NCBI RefSeq assembly: GCF_949628215.1
Contig: NC_134276.1
Coordinates: forward strand, 111,638,756 to 111,702,755
Length of the DNA: 64,000 nt
Direction of reading: 5' to 3'
Origin: Phalacrocorax aristotelis
Lineage: Eukaryota; Chordata; Aves; Suliformes; Phalacrocoracidae
The notes beneath the pieces are model-generated. The model made no database searches and was not told where the DNA came from. It worked only from the letters and a program-made list of their open reading frames with translations. This document shows, one piece after another, positions 24,601-38,000 of this stretch (within the stretch, counting starts at the first letter, position 1; each line of letters begins with the position of its first letter). A program made the translations under genes and the position numbers.

Positions 24601-27600
24601 AATTAATGTCCTTGTTTAAAATATTTGTTAATGGTATCAGAGTGTTTGGACAAGTAGATAAATTGTCAGTACAAATGACTAACGATTTTTCTTTCATGTC
24701 TTCAAGAATGAAATTATGTAGAGGCTTTATAAGCACTTTTCCAAGCGCTTATACTAATGAGTTACCTTTTTGTGGAAAAAGCCAGATCCAAGGTGGGGGT
24801 GTAGGGAAGAATAAAAGTCAGAGTAGCAGTTTCGGTAAGCATCAATTGGCCTAAAACAACTTAAAGAAGGGAGAGAAAAATAAATACCCATCTCACAAAG
24901 GTATCATTACCTTCTCTTGCTCCATTCCAAATACGTCAAAATGAGAAAAAATATTGCTATAGTTTCAGTAACATCTTCTTTAAAAGTAGTTCTTGCTGGC
25001 TTTGTTTTTCTTTCCAGTAATGGAAGAGCTTTTGCTCTGTAAGGATTTTTTTGGAAGCTTTGCTCACTGCCAGTAAATATGGCAGAAATAGGAGAGGAGA
25101 TCAGTCTGCTAAAGTGTTTAAGTGTTCATGGAATATATGCCTAACATAATGTAAATGCCACTGACTCTTGTTCCGCCTCCCTGTCATGGGGGAAAAATCA
25201 ATACATACGCTTCAGAATACTTCCCCTGACAACATGAGATAGACAGTGATGATGGGCCTGGCTAACTGTCTGGCAGCATGCCTGTTGCTTTGATGAACCA
25301 TATAGTTGGAACTTCTAGAGAAATATTGTTAAAATGTAATTCTGCTGCTATCTGGCACTTCTTGCTGACTTCACTGACATGCTTTGAAGGTAAGTGAGAA
25401 GTGCTTTTTAAGAGGTTCAGTATGACAGAATTCAGAATATTCAGACCTGGTAAGATTCCTTTATTATATAAACAGTTAATAGAAGTAGTAAGGGGGGGTG
25501 GAACAGTTGCTGATTTCTTGTGCTATAGAGTTTTAACTTTTGGTTGCATAACGAAGAGATTCACATTGTAACTTAAAATCTATATTTATGTTTATTTTTG
25601 ATCTTTCAAGTGGGCTGAGCAGTTGGACAAGGCTTACAATAGAAGCTGCAGAATACCAGCAAACTAGATAGTAGGAAGGATTAATGAAAAAAATCACTCT
25701 GCTGAGTTAAGTTTCATCTCAGCATAGGTATAACTAGGTATATAAAGCTTATGCTTTCAAGCAAATAAGTTAGTTATTTCCAACCCAGGTTTTACAGTTT
25801 AAGATACAATTTCATACTTACAGATCCAAAGAACAACACAGGCAAAACAAGTAAACCTCCTCAAACAGAGAACAGATTTCAAAATCGCTTAAAAAATATT
25901 GTGAGTATTCCGTGTTTGTAAATAATGGATCTTTGATTTTGTTAAACTCCATTCCATTGACTCTACACTTTTATGTGCAATAAGTCTTAACTGCAATTCT
26001 GAGTACTGTTAGATAGTCAAGACAAAGAATCTTTTGGGCCACAGATAAACTAGGGACTTGAACAATACAACAATGAAAATTTCCTAATTTTTTTTTTTTA
26101 ATGTTGAGAATTAGAGGGTGCAAGTCTTGATATATTGTAGTAAAACTAGCCTCATGTGCATTCTGCATGAGTGTGCATTCTGCACATGAATGTAGCCTGT
26201 TCACTTGCTGGACAGCAGCTTAGAGTAATGTTATTTACAAACACAAAGTGCTAAAAAAGAATCGGTGCTGTATCTCAAAACCAGTACTGAAACCAAATAA
26301 AAGAAGATAAATCTTGACTCTGCTTGCAGTCCGTTCATTGAAAGGCACCTGAGGATAAAGGTATAGGTGACTATTAGATGATGTTAATCTATATTCTCCA
26401 TGGACTGTTGAGTCCCCAGTTATGATACAATCCTGATAAGTATACTTAAGTTGGTTTATTATGGCCATTATATTGATGACATACCTTAGGATTTAATAGT
26501 CTAATGCTGCTCTAGGCATATCTTGTCACATTAATTTGCTTTGTGCAAAGATTGATAGATAGTAAATTATGGTAGCTCTCATATTGTGACAGGATGCCAT
26601 GCATGAGGGTGGCAGTTGTCCACTTCTGCATGTCACGCAGCCTGCATGACACAAGATGTATCAGACTTTGAACCCTTTTGCATTCTTCTTAATTAGTAGC
26701 TCTTGATCAAGACCATGAGGAATACTGTGGACTCTAAACTGAAGGAACTGCATGATGTTCTTGCATGTGTTTTCCTGAAGGCTGAATGGCGCATTGGTTG
26801 GGTCGAGACAGCACAGATGCTGGTTTTATAAATTTGGGGAGATTTTTGAACATTTCAATTATGGAGAACTCTTGTTTATTGGAATATTCTTTTAAGGAAT
26901 TATTTGAATTCTTTCATTCACTGCTCTGTTCCTTCATTTATTACTCTATTCTAATGTATGTGTTTCAAAATGCCTTTCAATTAAAGCAGTACTTGAGAGA
27001 GTGGAAATTTGATATTGCTTATTAGTGTTATTTGTAAGCTAGAAGAGATCTTCTAATTTGAGGAATTTCAGTCAATTATCAGCATGCCTCATTGATTAGG
27101 TTTTGTTATTTTAGGGCAGCTAATCATCTTTTCAAACCATAAATAAGACTGTTGAATTTAGTCACTGATAAAATGGCACTAACCTTTTTTTTATATGACA
27201 TGGAAGGCACACAGTTTTGGGGGTAAAAATGTAGTCTGAAAGATATAATTTCAAACATGGAAGAGGGAGGTTTATATTTATTGTAAATAAGAGGTAGGGG
27301 CAGATTATTGGATGAAGTGGTGGCCTTTCACCCCCAAGGCAACAGTTTAAATTAATCCCTAGATCCTAAGTTAATTGAGATAAATGGTTTTAGCTTTGTC
27401 CCTGGTGTAAAGTAGTCCATATTACAAAATCGCCATACATCTCATTTTGCAAACTTGGCATAACTGACATTATCTTAGGGCTGAATTGGCGTTGAAAGTG
27501 AACTATTCCTTATTGCTTAGGAAGGTGTTCCCTCTAGGTCAGGGTAAATCTCATTGTTGGGTCTGTGAAGGAAATCTGCTCCTGCCTCTGTTAATAATCC

Positions 27601-27782
27601 ATACCTGAAAGATTTGTCAAAAATGTTTTTAGTGCTATAGCTGTTCTTTTTATCAGAAAACCAACTTCAGAATAAAGTAAATCAGTATGAGGCAGGGACT
27701 TTATTTTCTTACAACTGATGGGCATTCAAATGCTCAGAGACATTAAAATTACCTAACTTATCATGTGCTCATGTTAGTGTAG
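12626..27782. other. Intron 1, no gene or clear transposon seen
   Basis: A long AT-rich intronic stretch. I recognise only low-complexity pieces: A/T homopolymers near 13130-13160, 13986-14005, 20110-20140 and 22080, a T/G-rich block at 22597-22680 made of TTTG and TTTTTTG strings, and a small repeat cluster at 26150-26190. Open frames are short and lack family signatures. Very old repeats may be present below what can be recognised by eye. Confidence 0.5.
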
Positions 27783-27892
27783 ATGTGGCACTTAGAGACA
27801 TGTTTTAGTGGTAGATTTGGCAGTGTTAGGTTTACGGTTGGACTCAATGATCTTAAGGGACTTTTCCAACCTAAATGATACTATGATTCTAT
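27783..27892 (+). repeat. CR1 LINE 3' end
   Basis: This is the terminal part of a CR1 element on the plus strand. It has GTTAGGTTTACGGTTGGACT, then CAATGATCTTAAGGGACTTTTCCAACCT, and ends with the CR1 terminal octamer-type repeat CTATGATTCTA. Only about 110 bases remain, so it is a strongly 5'-truncated insertion. It may supply a weak polyadenylation or regulatory context, but no function is implied. Confidence 0.85.
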
Positions 27893-30800
27893 CCTTCATC
27901 CAAGGGAAAAGCAATATGTACGGTGCTGCTGTTGGCTGGAGAGTTTTTGTTTGTTTTCCTGCTCTTGCTCTGCATTTTGACGAGCATATTCTGTTATCCA
28001 AGGCAGTGTTCCAGATGAGGACTTAGTGTGCTAAGTGCTGTCTTAGCACAGGTGGAGAATATGCTTTCCTAAAATCTTTAGATTTAGACAAGAAAAGGGT
28101 CACAAAAAGTATTTATGTAGGACAGGAATGGGGGAGAAATGTCCAGGAAGACAATGGGTCATATTCATTGAGTTCTGTTCTCTAATGATAAGAAGAGAAG
28201 CAACTTCAAAATGGAACACTGTCAAATTGCATATATTTATATACATCTCTTAGCTAATTGGGGAAAATTTTTCTTAAATTCAGGGAAGATTACAGTATTT
28301 TTTTTCGTGCTGCTTTGCTTATGTTCCTGTTTGAAAGCAGAACACATTTGTTTTGTGTATAAAATAATAGGTTTTGAAAAATTATTTGTAAAAAATCTTT
28401 ATCAGATGTCTTTTTATATTAAGAACTTGAAAGACGCTTTACATAGTAGTGTTTGGTTCATTTTATAAAGTGTACAGACATGCATTTATAAAGGAATCAG
28501 AGAAACTGCCTCATAGGTATCCACAGCAGGATTTTATATAACAGGTTAACATAGAGGTCTTAAGTATGAGCAAAGTTTGGGCAACATATTAGGGCAATAT
28601 ATTCGGTAAAATTTAATTATATGTTTGAAAATGTGCTCCTTTTGTTTCAGTAACAGGTGTCTGGGAGCAGCGGAGGGGAGGAGAGAGGGCAGGGAAGAAG
28701 AAAACCCTCTTCTCCAATTGTCATACTATCAAAAAAAAAATGGAATGAACTGTCTTATCGCATGATTCATGCTAGCTATCACTTTGATTCCTAGTGATAA
28801 TAGATCGATAGAATTTTGTGGTAAATTTTCTTAGATGAGCAGTTTTAATCAAACACGCATCTCATTTTGCTGTATCATGAGTAGAACTTATTGGCAGGAA
28901 TGGCAGATGTGATCTGTTCTAAGCCTTAAGTAGCTAAAAGGGATTAACTTTACACAGAGGATTTACTAATGAAGACATCGCACTTAGACACACAGAAGGA
29001 AAGGAAAGTGAATTGTTGATCAAAAAATCATTTTATCTAGTTGTCCTAAATGCTTTCCTTTTTTTAATGCTATTTATAAACGTAGCTTATTGTATAAACG
29101 TAACTGGATACTATTCTCATATTTTGTTTTTTGTGCTTTGTATCATACTCTGCCAGATACTGTGATACTACTATAAATCTATGGACAGATAGACATGACA
29201 GACTGCAGGCTGTGATGGCAATGTGTAGTATTTGTTCTTCTGATACTTTGTTTGCATATGCTTTGGGGTAGCTCCTACTGTTTGAGCTGGTCTATAACTG
29301 GTTTTTGAAGGGATGATGCAGGTATTTCTACTCTTCTCCAGGATTTAAAAAAAAAAAAAAAGCCCCCCCAAAAAATTTGAATGCTGCTGCTTTGCCTGTA
29401 TTCTGTAAATGACCAGTTAGCTTCATAGCTGGAGGCCAGGTGAGCATCAACAAGGTTTAAAAAGCGAACAAAAAAATCAAAGCCCAAGTAAGAAAAAGAA
29501 GTTTCTCCACTGAAACATAGGAGGACTTGGTGACAACTGGCTTCATGGTCAGTCTGTTTCTGAGTGGTAACTTGTTGGGAAGGGCAGGAGGAGGTGCGTA
29601 TGGCTGGGTAACCTCCTTTCTTAAATTTATTATTTTTTCCTGAAAGGTTTGTGATCTCGTCAGAACACATTAACTTTGTAGGCAAAGATCAAGCAGGTAT
29701 CAAAAAGTTAAGAAACACTCCTGTTGCCTCTGATTCCTTCCCTTGCTTTCTTGTCACATCAGCCGCAGGTTCTGTAGTGAGGCAAACCACCTTAATCTGT
29801 ATTTCAAATGCACCTTTGCTGCAAAAGATTGAAGCAGATTTTAAGGTATTTAAAATTTACTATCCCAAGCGGAGCAGTGTGGGTTTTGGCTAATAAACCA
29901 TAAGGCAACTTTTTGTGCTCTTTAAAATATACTGTTGTTGATACTTTGTTTATACATATGGATATGCACATCTACATATATAATTGTAATTATTAAATGA
30001 GGTGTTGTAATATGGGTATTCTATTTTACTTGTAGGGAAATATAAAGGGAAATAAAAAAGGAAACTTGTAGGGAAATATGTTATTTGTAATGAAGATTAC
30101 TGTTTTAATTGGATCCAGTATAAAAGTGAACAATCATTTAAGAAGTAGTTTTTAAATAAGGAACAGTAAAGCTATTGCTCTGACAACCAGACTATTATCT
30201 TTTAAACATGTAAGCTACTAGAACTAGTCAGAGTATATGTCATTCAAAAGGAAGCTTATTCTAGCTTTCCAGTATATACTGGGTATATACTATGACTTTG
30301 GTCTCAAATTATTAATGCTGTTCTTATACAACGTATATAGAAAAGTATGTGATACACATTTCTTTCATAGATTATATTATTTATCTTAGTTTACGGCTAT
30401 TTTTTAAAATTAATGAAAGTTTTCAGCCATTACTATAAGTGATTAAATTTTTTTTAAAATCATTAAGGTGTGGCAGGGTCACACCAAGCTATCCCCTTGT
30501 CTTTTGTTTCACGGTAGATAAACAATGAATTTGGGAAGAAAAAGACAGGGCAAGCACTTTGAGTCATTCCCAGCTTCTAAGTGTTTGTGACTTATTCACT
30601 TCCTCAGCTGCTGTCTTTTTGGTTAACTTCTTTTTGTGAATTTAGCCAGGTATGGGTTTTTTTTTGGCTTTTTTTTTTTTTTTTTTTTACCCCAGCACTT
30701 ATTTGCTCTTTGCGCTTTGAGGTCTTTCTGAACAGAAGTAACAAAATCATTCCAGCAAACCATTTCCTGTAGTATTAGCTGATATCTGTCCATAGATCAG

Positions 30801-33800
30801 TTATCTTGCCCGGTCTTATTAAAGAGTACCGATGGAACTGAAGGGACCGCTATAGACATGTCTTTTTCTTGCTACAGTCATATGAAAGGCTGTTAAATAA
30901 CATAGGCTTGGCACCTGTTGAGCAGGGCATCAAAGTTTTAAAATGCAGGCAATTCTGAAATTTTTGCACCAGTGTAGTGACTTTTGCCTGCAAGGTTAGT
31001 GATATAATCATCTGAGGTTGTTGCATTTGATATTGATGTTAACCTTTAGGATAGCTGATAAACTGACTTTCTTCTGGCAGGCATCATTAATAGGAGGCTC
31101 TGTGCTGTCCTGAATAATTTTCCTCACAATTAGCAGCATTGATCTTGTAGGTGCAGCAGCAGCTGAAGTTCCTCGAGGCAATCAGTGAATGAAACTGGTT
31201 GAAACTCACACTGAACTGCAAGGCAATTGTTCCTATTTGACCATTACAGCAATCGCTTTTTCTAGTCCTTGTTTGTTGATTCTTGAAAGTAGTTTATTCC
31301 TCATGCTTACATATATTCCTTGCTGACACTTCCAAGGCAAGAAGTGAAATCCTGGATTCACCAAGCTGTTCTCTGTAGGGTCAGTTCTACTTGGTAACTC
31401 ATTCTGGATGTGAAAATAATCTGTAAATTACTTCTGTACAGAGATGCAGTGTCCTGACATCTCAAATATAATGAAAGCTGTGGAATTTTTGTTGGGGGGG
31501 GGAGGAGGTTGAAATAATTTCTAGCTGAAAAGTCACCTTTATTGAATTATAAATTAATATTGATTAATACTAATAGAGTGGGCTGCAGGAGATGCTTTAC
31601 ATAACTCTTCTGCCTACTAATAAGTTCTGACCTCAGATGCACAAAAGCTCTTAAGGAAGTGAGTGGGTCATTTGTATGTAAGTTAGAAAAATCACTCTAT
31701 GCTTTTGTACTAAGGACGTCTTGCCTGTTGAGCAGGCTTCAAGGAAAAGCTTGGTACTGATGTGGGGGAATAGACTGGGAGCTGTAGAGCTGCTGAGGAG
31801 CATAGAAGGGCTGGAGGGCAGGGGGAGATGGAGGGAGAAGGGTGCTGTGTGAGAGACTATCTTGTAATGTATTAAATGTAGATCTTGAGCTGACTGTGGG
31901 TGTGAACCTTCCTTCACTAACGTTATTATCTAGTGTAAGAGTTGGTGATGGTTCATCTTGACAAAAATCCAATCTTGACTCTTGGTGAAAAACAGCATCT
32001 TTTAAAAAATGCATTTGAACTAGTATCCTAGCTTTTTTGTTGGCTATGGCATTCTGTCAAATGGTTATCTTTGCTGTACTATTAAGAAGGGATTCATCAA
32101 GTGAGCAGTGCTTTTCTGAAAATTCTATGGCATGTGGTAGAACAACATGTAAGTTTTAAGAGAAGGGCTAAAATCAGACAAAAAGTACACAGATGGGGAA
32201 AATAGTTCCTTAAGGTCTTGAGGGATACTGAGTACCTGGGAGACTTTGTGGTAGGACTTGCACTCTGTCATGAGGAGGAGTGCTGGAAGAAGCACTGATT
32301 AGGCAAGCAGTCTTCCAGTGTGTAGCATTTGCTGGGCTTTATTTGTCTTTGAGGGGTCATCTGATCACAGCAGACTATTTGTCTTTTTTTACTCAACTTA
32401 TTTAATGTCAAAGATGCTTGAAATTTAATTAGATGACTATGTTTTTGTTTGAGAAGTAGAATGCAGGCAGTAAAGCAACATCTGACTTTTCAGAAAAAGA
32501 TGACAGGAACACAATGCATAGTCCTATAAGTAAACGTAAATTACAGGGTTTCTGTAAATACTTCATTATCGATAGCACTGTTGATCTTTCTAATACTTCC
32601 TACAGCCTGAGATGTTGTGGTATGAGACACTGCAGCTGGGTTTACAACACACAGAAAAGGCCTTGTCTGAAGTTAACCTTCTCTGACAAAGTGTGGAAAG
32701 CATCTTAGATTGCTAGTTTTTTACCAAGCTCAATGCGAAGTGAAGTGACATTGTTTGATAATCGTGCCCTATTGAAATCAGTTGTAAAACCTGTAAATTG
32801 AGGCAAGTACAAGAAAAGGGCAAGTCTTTCCAGAGTGCCTGTATCAGTAAATAAAATAACTGGTGATGCTGTCAGTGTCTTGGTTATTCTGTGACAATAA
32901 TTGTTGCGTTACCCCTACAGAATATGGGGGATATGGATATATAACACACAAATCCTGATGAAATGCTAAGTTCATTTGGCATATCAACCCTCTTCTGAAA
33001 CATCAGGGATCTTAATTTCTGATATCACCCTACATGTCCTTGTCTGCTGTGTCAATATTATCAATATTCTTCCAGGCTTATAATGCAATAATTAGATTTT
33101 TTAAAGCAAATAAAATGTTTTTCTTTTGGCATTTTAGGAAACAGAAAATCTTGCTAATCCAGTGAGGAAATTTGTGTTCATATTTGTATATGTGCACATA
33201 TCTATTATAAAACTAAAGATAATTTATAGATATAGCTCTTGCATGAGCTTTTTACATCTCCAAAGGTGTAAATTGGTTAAGGTATTGTAGTAGTAAAAAC
33301 TAGTACTCTGTGAATTTCCATGTGATGTGTGCAAAACTGGTTTGAAATTATGAAACAGTTTAATTTTGTGACTAAAGTAACATTAGAAACAGAAAGCCTG
33401 GCAAAGTGAAATTGCCTCTCAATGGCTCTAGAAACCTGGAGCTTCCAGGTGTTCCAAGAAGACGGAGGGTAAAGCTCAAACACAGCAGATCAAGAACTTG
33501 CAGGTAAATCTTGCCTATGTCTGTGCAGGGGCATAGCAGGAGGAGAGTGGTATTGGCCACGTATTACTGTAAGCCATCTGTGCATGCAGGGTATAGGTCA
33601 AGAAGACACCTTAGTAAGCTGACAGTACTCTCTGTTACATGGGGTTTACATCAGTGGATCTCAATGTTTCACAAAGGAGTCATGCCAACACCTGCATTTT
33701 AAAAATAGAAAAATTAAGGTAAAGGGTGAGTGAAATACCTGCCATGTAGCAGAATGATGATAGAGTCTGAAGTTGAACTCATATGTTGTGTGTTTAGGAG

Positions 33801-36359
33801 CACTGGTGACTGTATGTGGGTGCTGGACTGGCATACGTACCCTGATGAAATGAATTTGGCTTGGAAAGGATTTGATCAGCGTAGAATTCAAGCAAATGTG
33901 TTGCCACCCACAGGGACAACAAAGGGGTGACCACTAGAAATAGGGACTACTATTTTGTAGATCCCACTGCATTTACCTGCCCTTATAGATGATATCCTGT
34001 CTCAAGGTGACCAAATTTCTTGTTACTTTGATCCATAGGATAAAAGATCTGCATGTATTGTGGTTATGGTGGTTTGTAACAAACATAAAAATTTGGTGCT
34101 ATTCTATTTCAGCACTCTTTCTGTGAGTGAATGTCCAGCTTACTTGAACAAAAATAAGATTAGTGAAAACAGTATCTAATGCCAGTTTAACTTTGACAAT
34201 ACTTCCAGGAGAGAACTTGAAAGCAAAATAATATATATGATGTTCAAGGAAGTTATAATTTCTATAACAGCAGAAAAAAGAAGATCCAGTTTCTGTTCCT
34301 CAGTAACTGCCTTTTTTTTTGGTTAGGGAAAGAATCACATGTTCAATTTCAGGGAACAATTTTGCCTGTTCTGTTACATTTTAATGTAGCCTTTGAAAAT
34401 CATCAGAGTTATCAGTTTCTCTTTGAAAGAGCACATTCTGCAGGCTGTGATAATATCACTTCCTTTAGGTAGCAGCAGCAGGAAGAAGCAAAGACTAATG
34501 TTAGATATGTGTGAATTTAGTCCAGATGAAAATGTTCTTGTTAAAGATAATCTTAAATGGAGAATTTTACACTAAAATAGGCAAGAAAATGATGATTTAG
34601 GCTTTCAGATCTGAAGTGAGTGAAGTTGCACAGTTACTAATGCAAAGGGACCTCAGGAAGTTTGTAACATGGTTAAGAAAGAAAATGGGTTGTAATCCAG
34701 AAGAATTCAATATTCAAATCATATGCATCAAGGAATAAGATGATCGCCAGAGACCTCTGAAAGGCATTTTTATACTCATCTTTAGTACAGTGTACCCTAC
34801 ATAAGTTTAGGATAAGTGTGTTAAGTCAGATGCTGCAAGACAGAGGATAGTCAGCCTGAGAGATCAGTGGAGTGGCTTAGTAGAGCATAGCATTTTTCAG
34901 AATGACAAGCTATTACATCAGCTTTGCAAGGGAACAGAGTGAAGCTTGAACTTCAGTTGAATGTAAAGCTTGTGCCAGCTTTCTGCAGACGGGGAAATTT
35001 AGCTTTCTAACATGTGCGGTTCTAGGTCTCTTGATTTAAAACCACAATAGCAAACTAAAGAAAACTCAAAAGGTGATGACAAGAGATTAGTGAGAACTTG
35101 GAAGAAGTTTTATGAGCAACTGAAAGGGAGTATGCCAGATGAGATAAAAAAAGAATCAGGTGGACTCTTACTGTTGTGAATTGTACGTGGTTTTTTCCTC
35201 GTCTTTTACGTGTTTCTTCGTCTAAATAGACAAAATAGTTAAGATGGGGTTTAAAATTTTAAAGTATGTCTGTATCTTAAAAAAACATGTAGTGTTGCGA
35301 CTAATTTAGCTGAACCTTGAAATTTAAAATTGGAGGTTTGAATGAAATTGAAACATAGTAAGGCATGGAAATGCATAGTTAAATGTTAAAATGACAAGCT
35401 GTAATGATTACAAGCCTTTCAGAAGTGTAACAGAATGTGGCTCAACTAGATATAATGCACTGGCATTATGCACATGCCATTTTATTCCTGTGTTCAGTGT
35501 GGAACCCTCTTTCTGGTAAGATAGTGGAAAGTACCTGCTGTTTAAGTAATTTTAAAGTGGACTGAGCAAAGCTAGAGATCACTCTGTAGCTGATGGATGA
35601 AAATGCTTAATAGATAGTAAAAGAAAACATGCTGACTTCTGTAATCATCCTCAATTGGTTATATGCAGACAAATACACAATATCCTAAAACATTATTTTA
35701 GGCACGATGTTTTAGTCATTTAATATGGAGAAAAATGTTGTGTCATAGAGTAATGATTGTTAGGCTGATAGGCTCTGAGGAAGATGCAGATCGTGAAAAG
35801 GGCTGCTCAAGGCATGAGAAACGGAAAGGTTTGCAAAGCATTGGTTTGATTTGTTCTGATTCTTCTGAGAGAGAAGGCATGAGGGAATGGGATTATATTG
35901 TTTGGTTTTTCCTCCACTCTCTGCCCCTCAATAAGACTCGATTTTCTAACCATGAAGGCCATCTTGTAGATACACAAATAAAATATGGAATGCATAATCA
36001 AAGCATGAACTTCAAGGTGTAACCTGATCACCTGCAGCTGTTTTTGCCTATGTGCAGCTTTGTACAACTGCAGCGGGTTTGTTGTTTTCCACTCTCTTAA
36101 GCATGATCATAAAGTAGATGATGTATTTAGGGTCTGATGTGGTGGGGCAAGTTGTACAGGGCTAAAATTTTGAAATTATCTGACTACATTAAGTAGCTCT
36201 ATAAGCTGTACTAAATAATGTGCCACTCCCTGTGGGGAAAAACAGCATTTTTGTATAATTTATTTTATATCTGTAATTGAAAAGTCTAATCTAGTATTTC
36301 ATAACATATGGGGGAAGAAGTCTGGAGGAGGGCACAGAAAGGGAAGAGTCGGGGAAAAT
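27893..36359. other. Intron 1, no gene seen
   Basis: AT-rich intronic sequence. Minor structures: a 16-bp direct repeat ACTTGTAGGGAAATAT at 30028-30043 and 30064-30079, T-rich homopolymers at 30657-30690, an A-run at 29347-29361 followed by C-runs, and a G-run near 31493. No exon, RNA gene or clear transposon was recognised. Confidence 0.5.
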
Positions 36360-37030
36360 ACTTTAAGAAGTTTTATTAAAAAAATTTCAAGTGATTCTAA
36401 AACAACTTCATTAAGACATTAATATGTTACTGGTACACAATGATTTGTATTTTTACTTTATAATGATTATAAAAACTGCATATTATAATTGTTTCAATTA
36501 ATTTTTACACCATATTTCTCTATGCTAGGTAACCGGAGTGATTATTTTTTAACCACTAATTTGTGTAACAAGAGATGGCTTGAAATTACCATAAATGTAA
36601 CACAATTTAAGAGAGATAATAGTGCACAGTGGCACTGTAACTATGAGCTGAAAATACTAGGTGATGCCCTTTCAATAGAGACCATTTTTCCCCAATAGAA
36701 TTGAAATCTAATTAAATGGATTTCTTTATCCCACATGAATTTAAAAAAAAAAAAAGATTCAGAACACACATTCAGTCATGGAAAGACCAAGGGAGCTGCA
36801 TGATTAATCTGAAGTAAAAAGTAAAGAAGTCTTTCATTGTTCATCGTTTAATGACAGTTAAGAGCAAGCTGCAATGTTTCGATAAATGAGAGATGTAAAA
36901 TGCTAGTGTGAAGCAGCCGTCTTCCTCTCAAAGTAGAACACAAGACTCAACCAAGCTCCTCAATGAAAATGCTAATTCCACATGATTAATCCATTCTTCT
37001 GTTCTGTCAACATGAATATTAAGTAACTTC
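36360..37030. promoter_or_regulatory. Candidate conserved enhancer, homeodomain-rich
   Basis: The stretch is dense in homeodomain-type cores such as CATTAATATG, TAATGATTAT, TCTAATTAAATGG (about 36707-36719), TGATTAATC and GCTAATTCC. It shows none of the sequence decay or repeat signatures seen around it. Long introns of axon-guidance genes often carry developmental enhancers of this composition. This is a composition-based inference, since no alignment is available, and ordinary AT-rich intron remains possible. Confidence 0.3.
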
Positions 37031-37409
37031 CTTTCCAGGGTCACCAGTAACTTGTAACTGTTTTACTTCAGGCTCCCCTACCCCAAAACATACAGCCTGA
37101 CCTTAGCACTTAAAATGACCCTCATTGTTTCTTTCTACGCTTTGAACTATAGTTCTTATTCTGGAGGAGGGAGGCAAATGGTGGGACAAGAAGCCAGTGG
37201 CAATTGCTGATACACCAGGAATAGGTTTTCATCAACCGCTTTGCAAGTGGCAAAGAGGCTAGACTTGGGAATGGTTCCTTATGGGCAGTGTGGTCCTGAT
37301 CTTGCCTTTCTTTAAGGCAGGCATTAGCTTCAGTGAAGTTAATGGTGTTAAGTCAGCATTGGCTGTTTTTTCGCTAGGTGTTGGTGAGAGTGGCTATGAG
37401 TATTTAATT

Positions 37410-38000
37410 TCACAGAATCACAGAAGGGTAGGGGTTGGAAGGGACCTCTGGAGATCATCTCGTCCAACCCCCCTGCTTGAGCAGGCACACCCAGAGCAGG
37501 GGGCACAGGAATGCGTCCAGGCGGGTTTTGAATGTCTCCGGGGAAGGAGACTCCACACCCTCCCTGGGCAGCTGGTTCCACTACTCTGTCCCCTCACAGG
37601 AAAGAAGTTTTTTCTCATATTGAGGTGGAACTTCCTGTGTTCCACCCTGTGCCCATCACCCCTTGTCCTGTTGTTGGGCACTAATGAAAAGAGCCTAGTC
37701 CCATCATCCTGACACCCTCCCTTTAGATATTTATAGGTATTGATGAAATTCCCCCTCAGTCTTCTCTTCTCTAGGCTAAGCAAACCCAAGTCTCTCAGCC
37801 ATTCTTCATAAGGGAGATGCTCCAGTCCCCTGGTCCTCTTGGTAGCTCTCCGGTGGACTTGCTCAAGCAGTTCCGTGTCCTTAAACTGGGGGGCCCAAAA
37901 CTGGACACGGTACCCCAAATGTGGTCTCACTAGGGCAGAGTAGAGGGGGAGGATAACCTTTCTTGATCTGCTGGCCACACTCCTTTTAATGCAGCCCAGT
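37410..38000 (-). mobile_element. CR1 LINE, 3' part with ORF2 C-terminus
   Basis: The best-preserved retrotransposon in the window. On the minus strand the 3' terminus (plus-strand reading CACAGAATCACAGAAGGGTAGG) lies near 37410 and the element runs to about 38000, where homology stops within the reverse-transcriptase-side coding region. The minus-strand frame encodes the familiar C-terminal CR1 ORF2 blocks: [48 protein letters not shown] and [10 protein letters not shown]. After NFFPVRG the frame shifts, because a few bases are missing relative to typical CR1, and downstream residues no longer match. It is therefore a dead, 5'-truncated copy without the catalytic part of the reverse transcriptase or the endonuclease. 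Few substitutions suggest it is younger than the other CR1 pieces. Confidence 0.93.

Noticed and set aside
29275-29685. 136-residue minus-strand open frame
   Set aside because: It runs through a homopolymer (poly-F/poly-K reading), has no recognisable domain, and lies in intron sequence.
37281-37712. 143-residue plus-strand frame
   Set aside because: It is the antisense reading of the CR1 element at 37410-38000.
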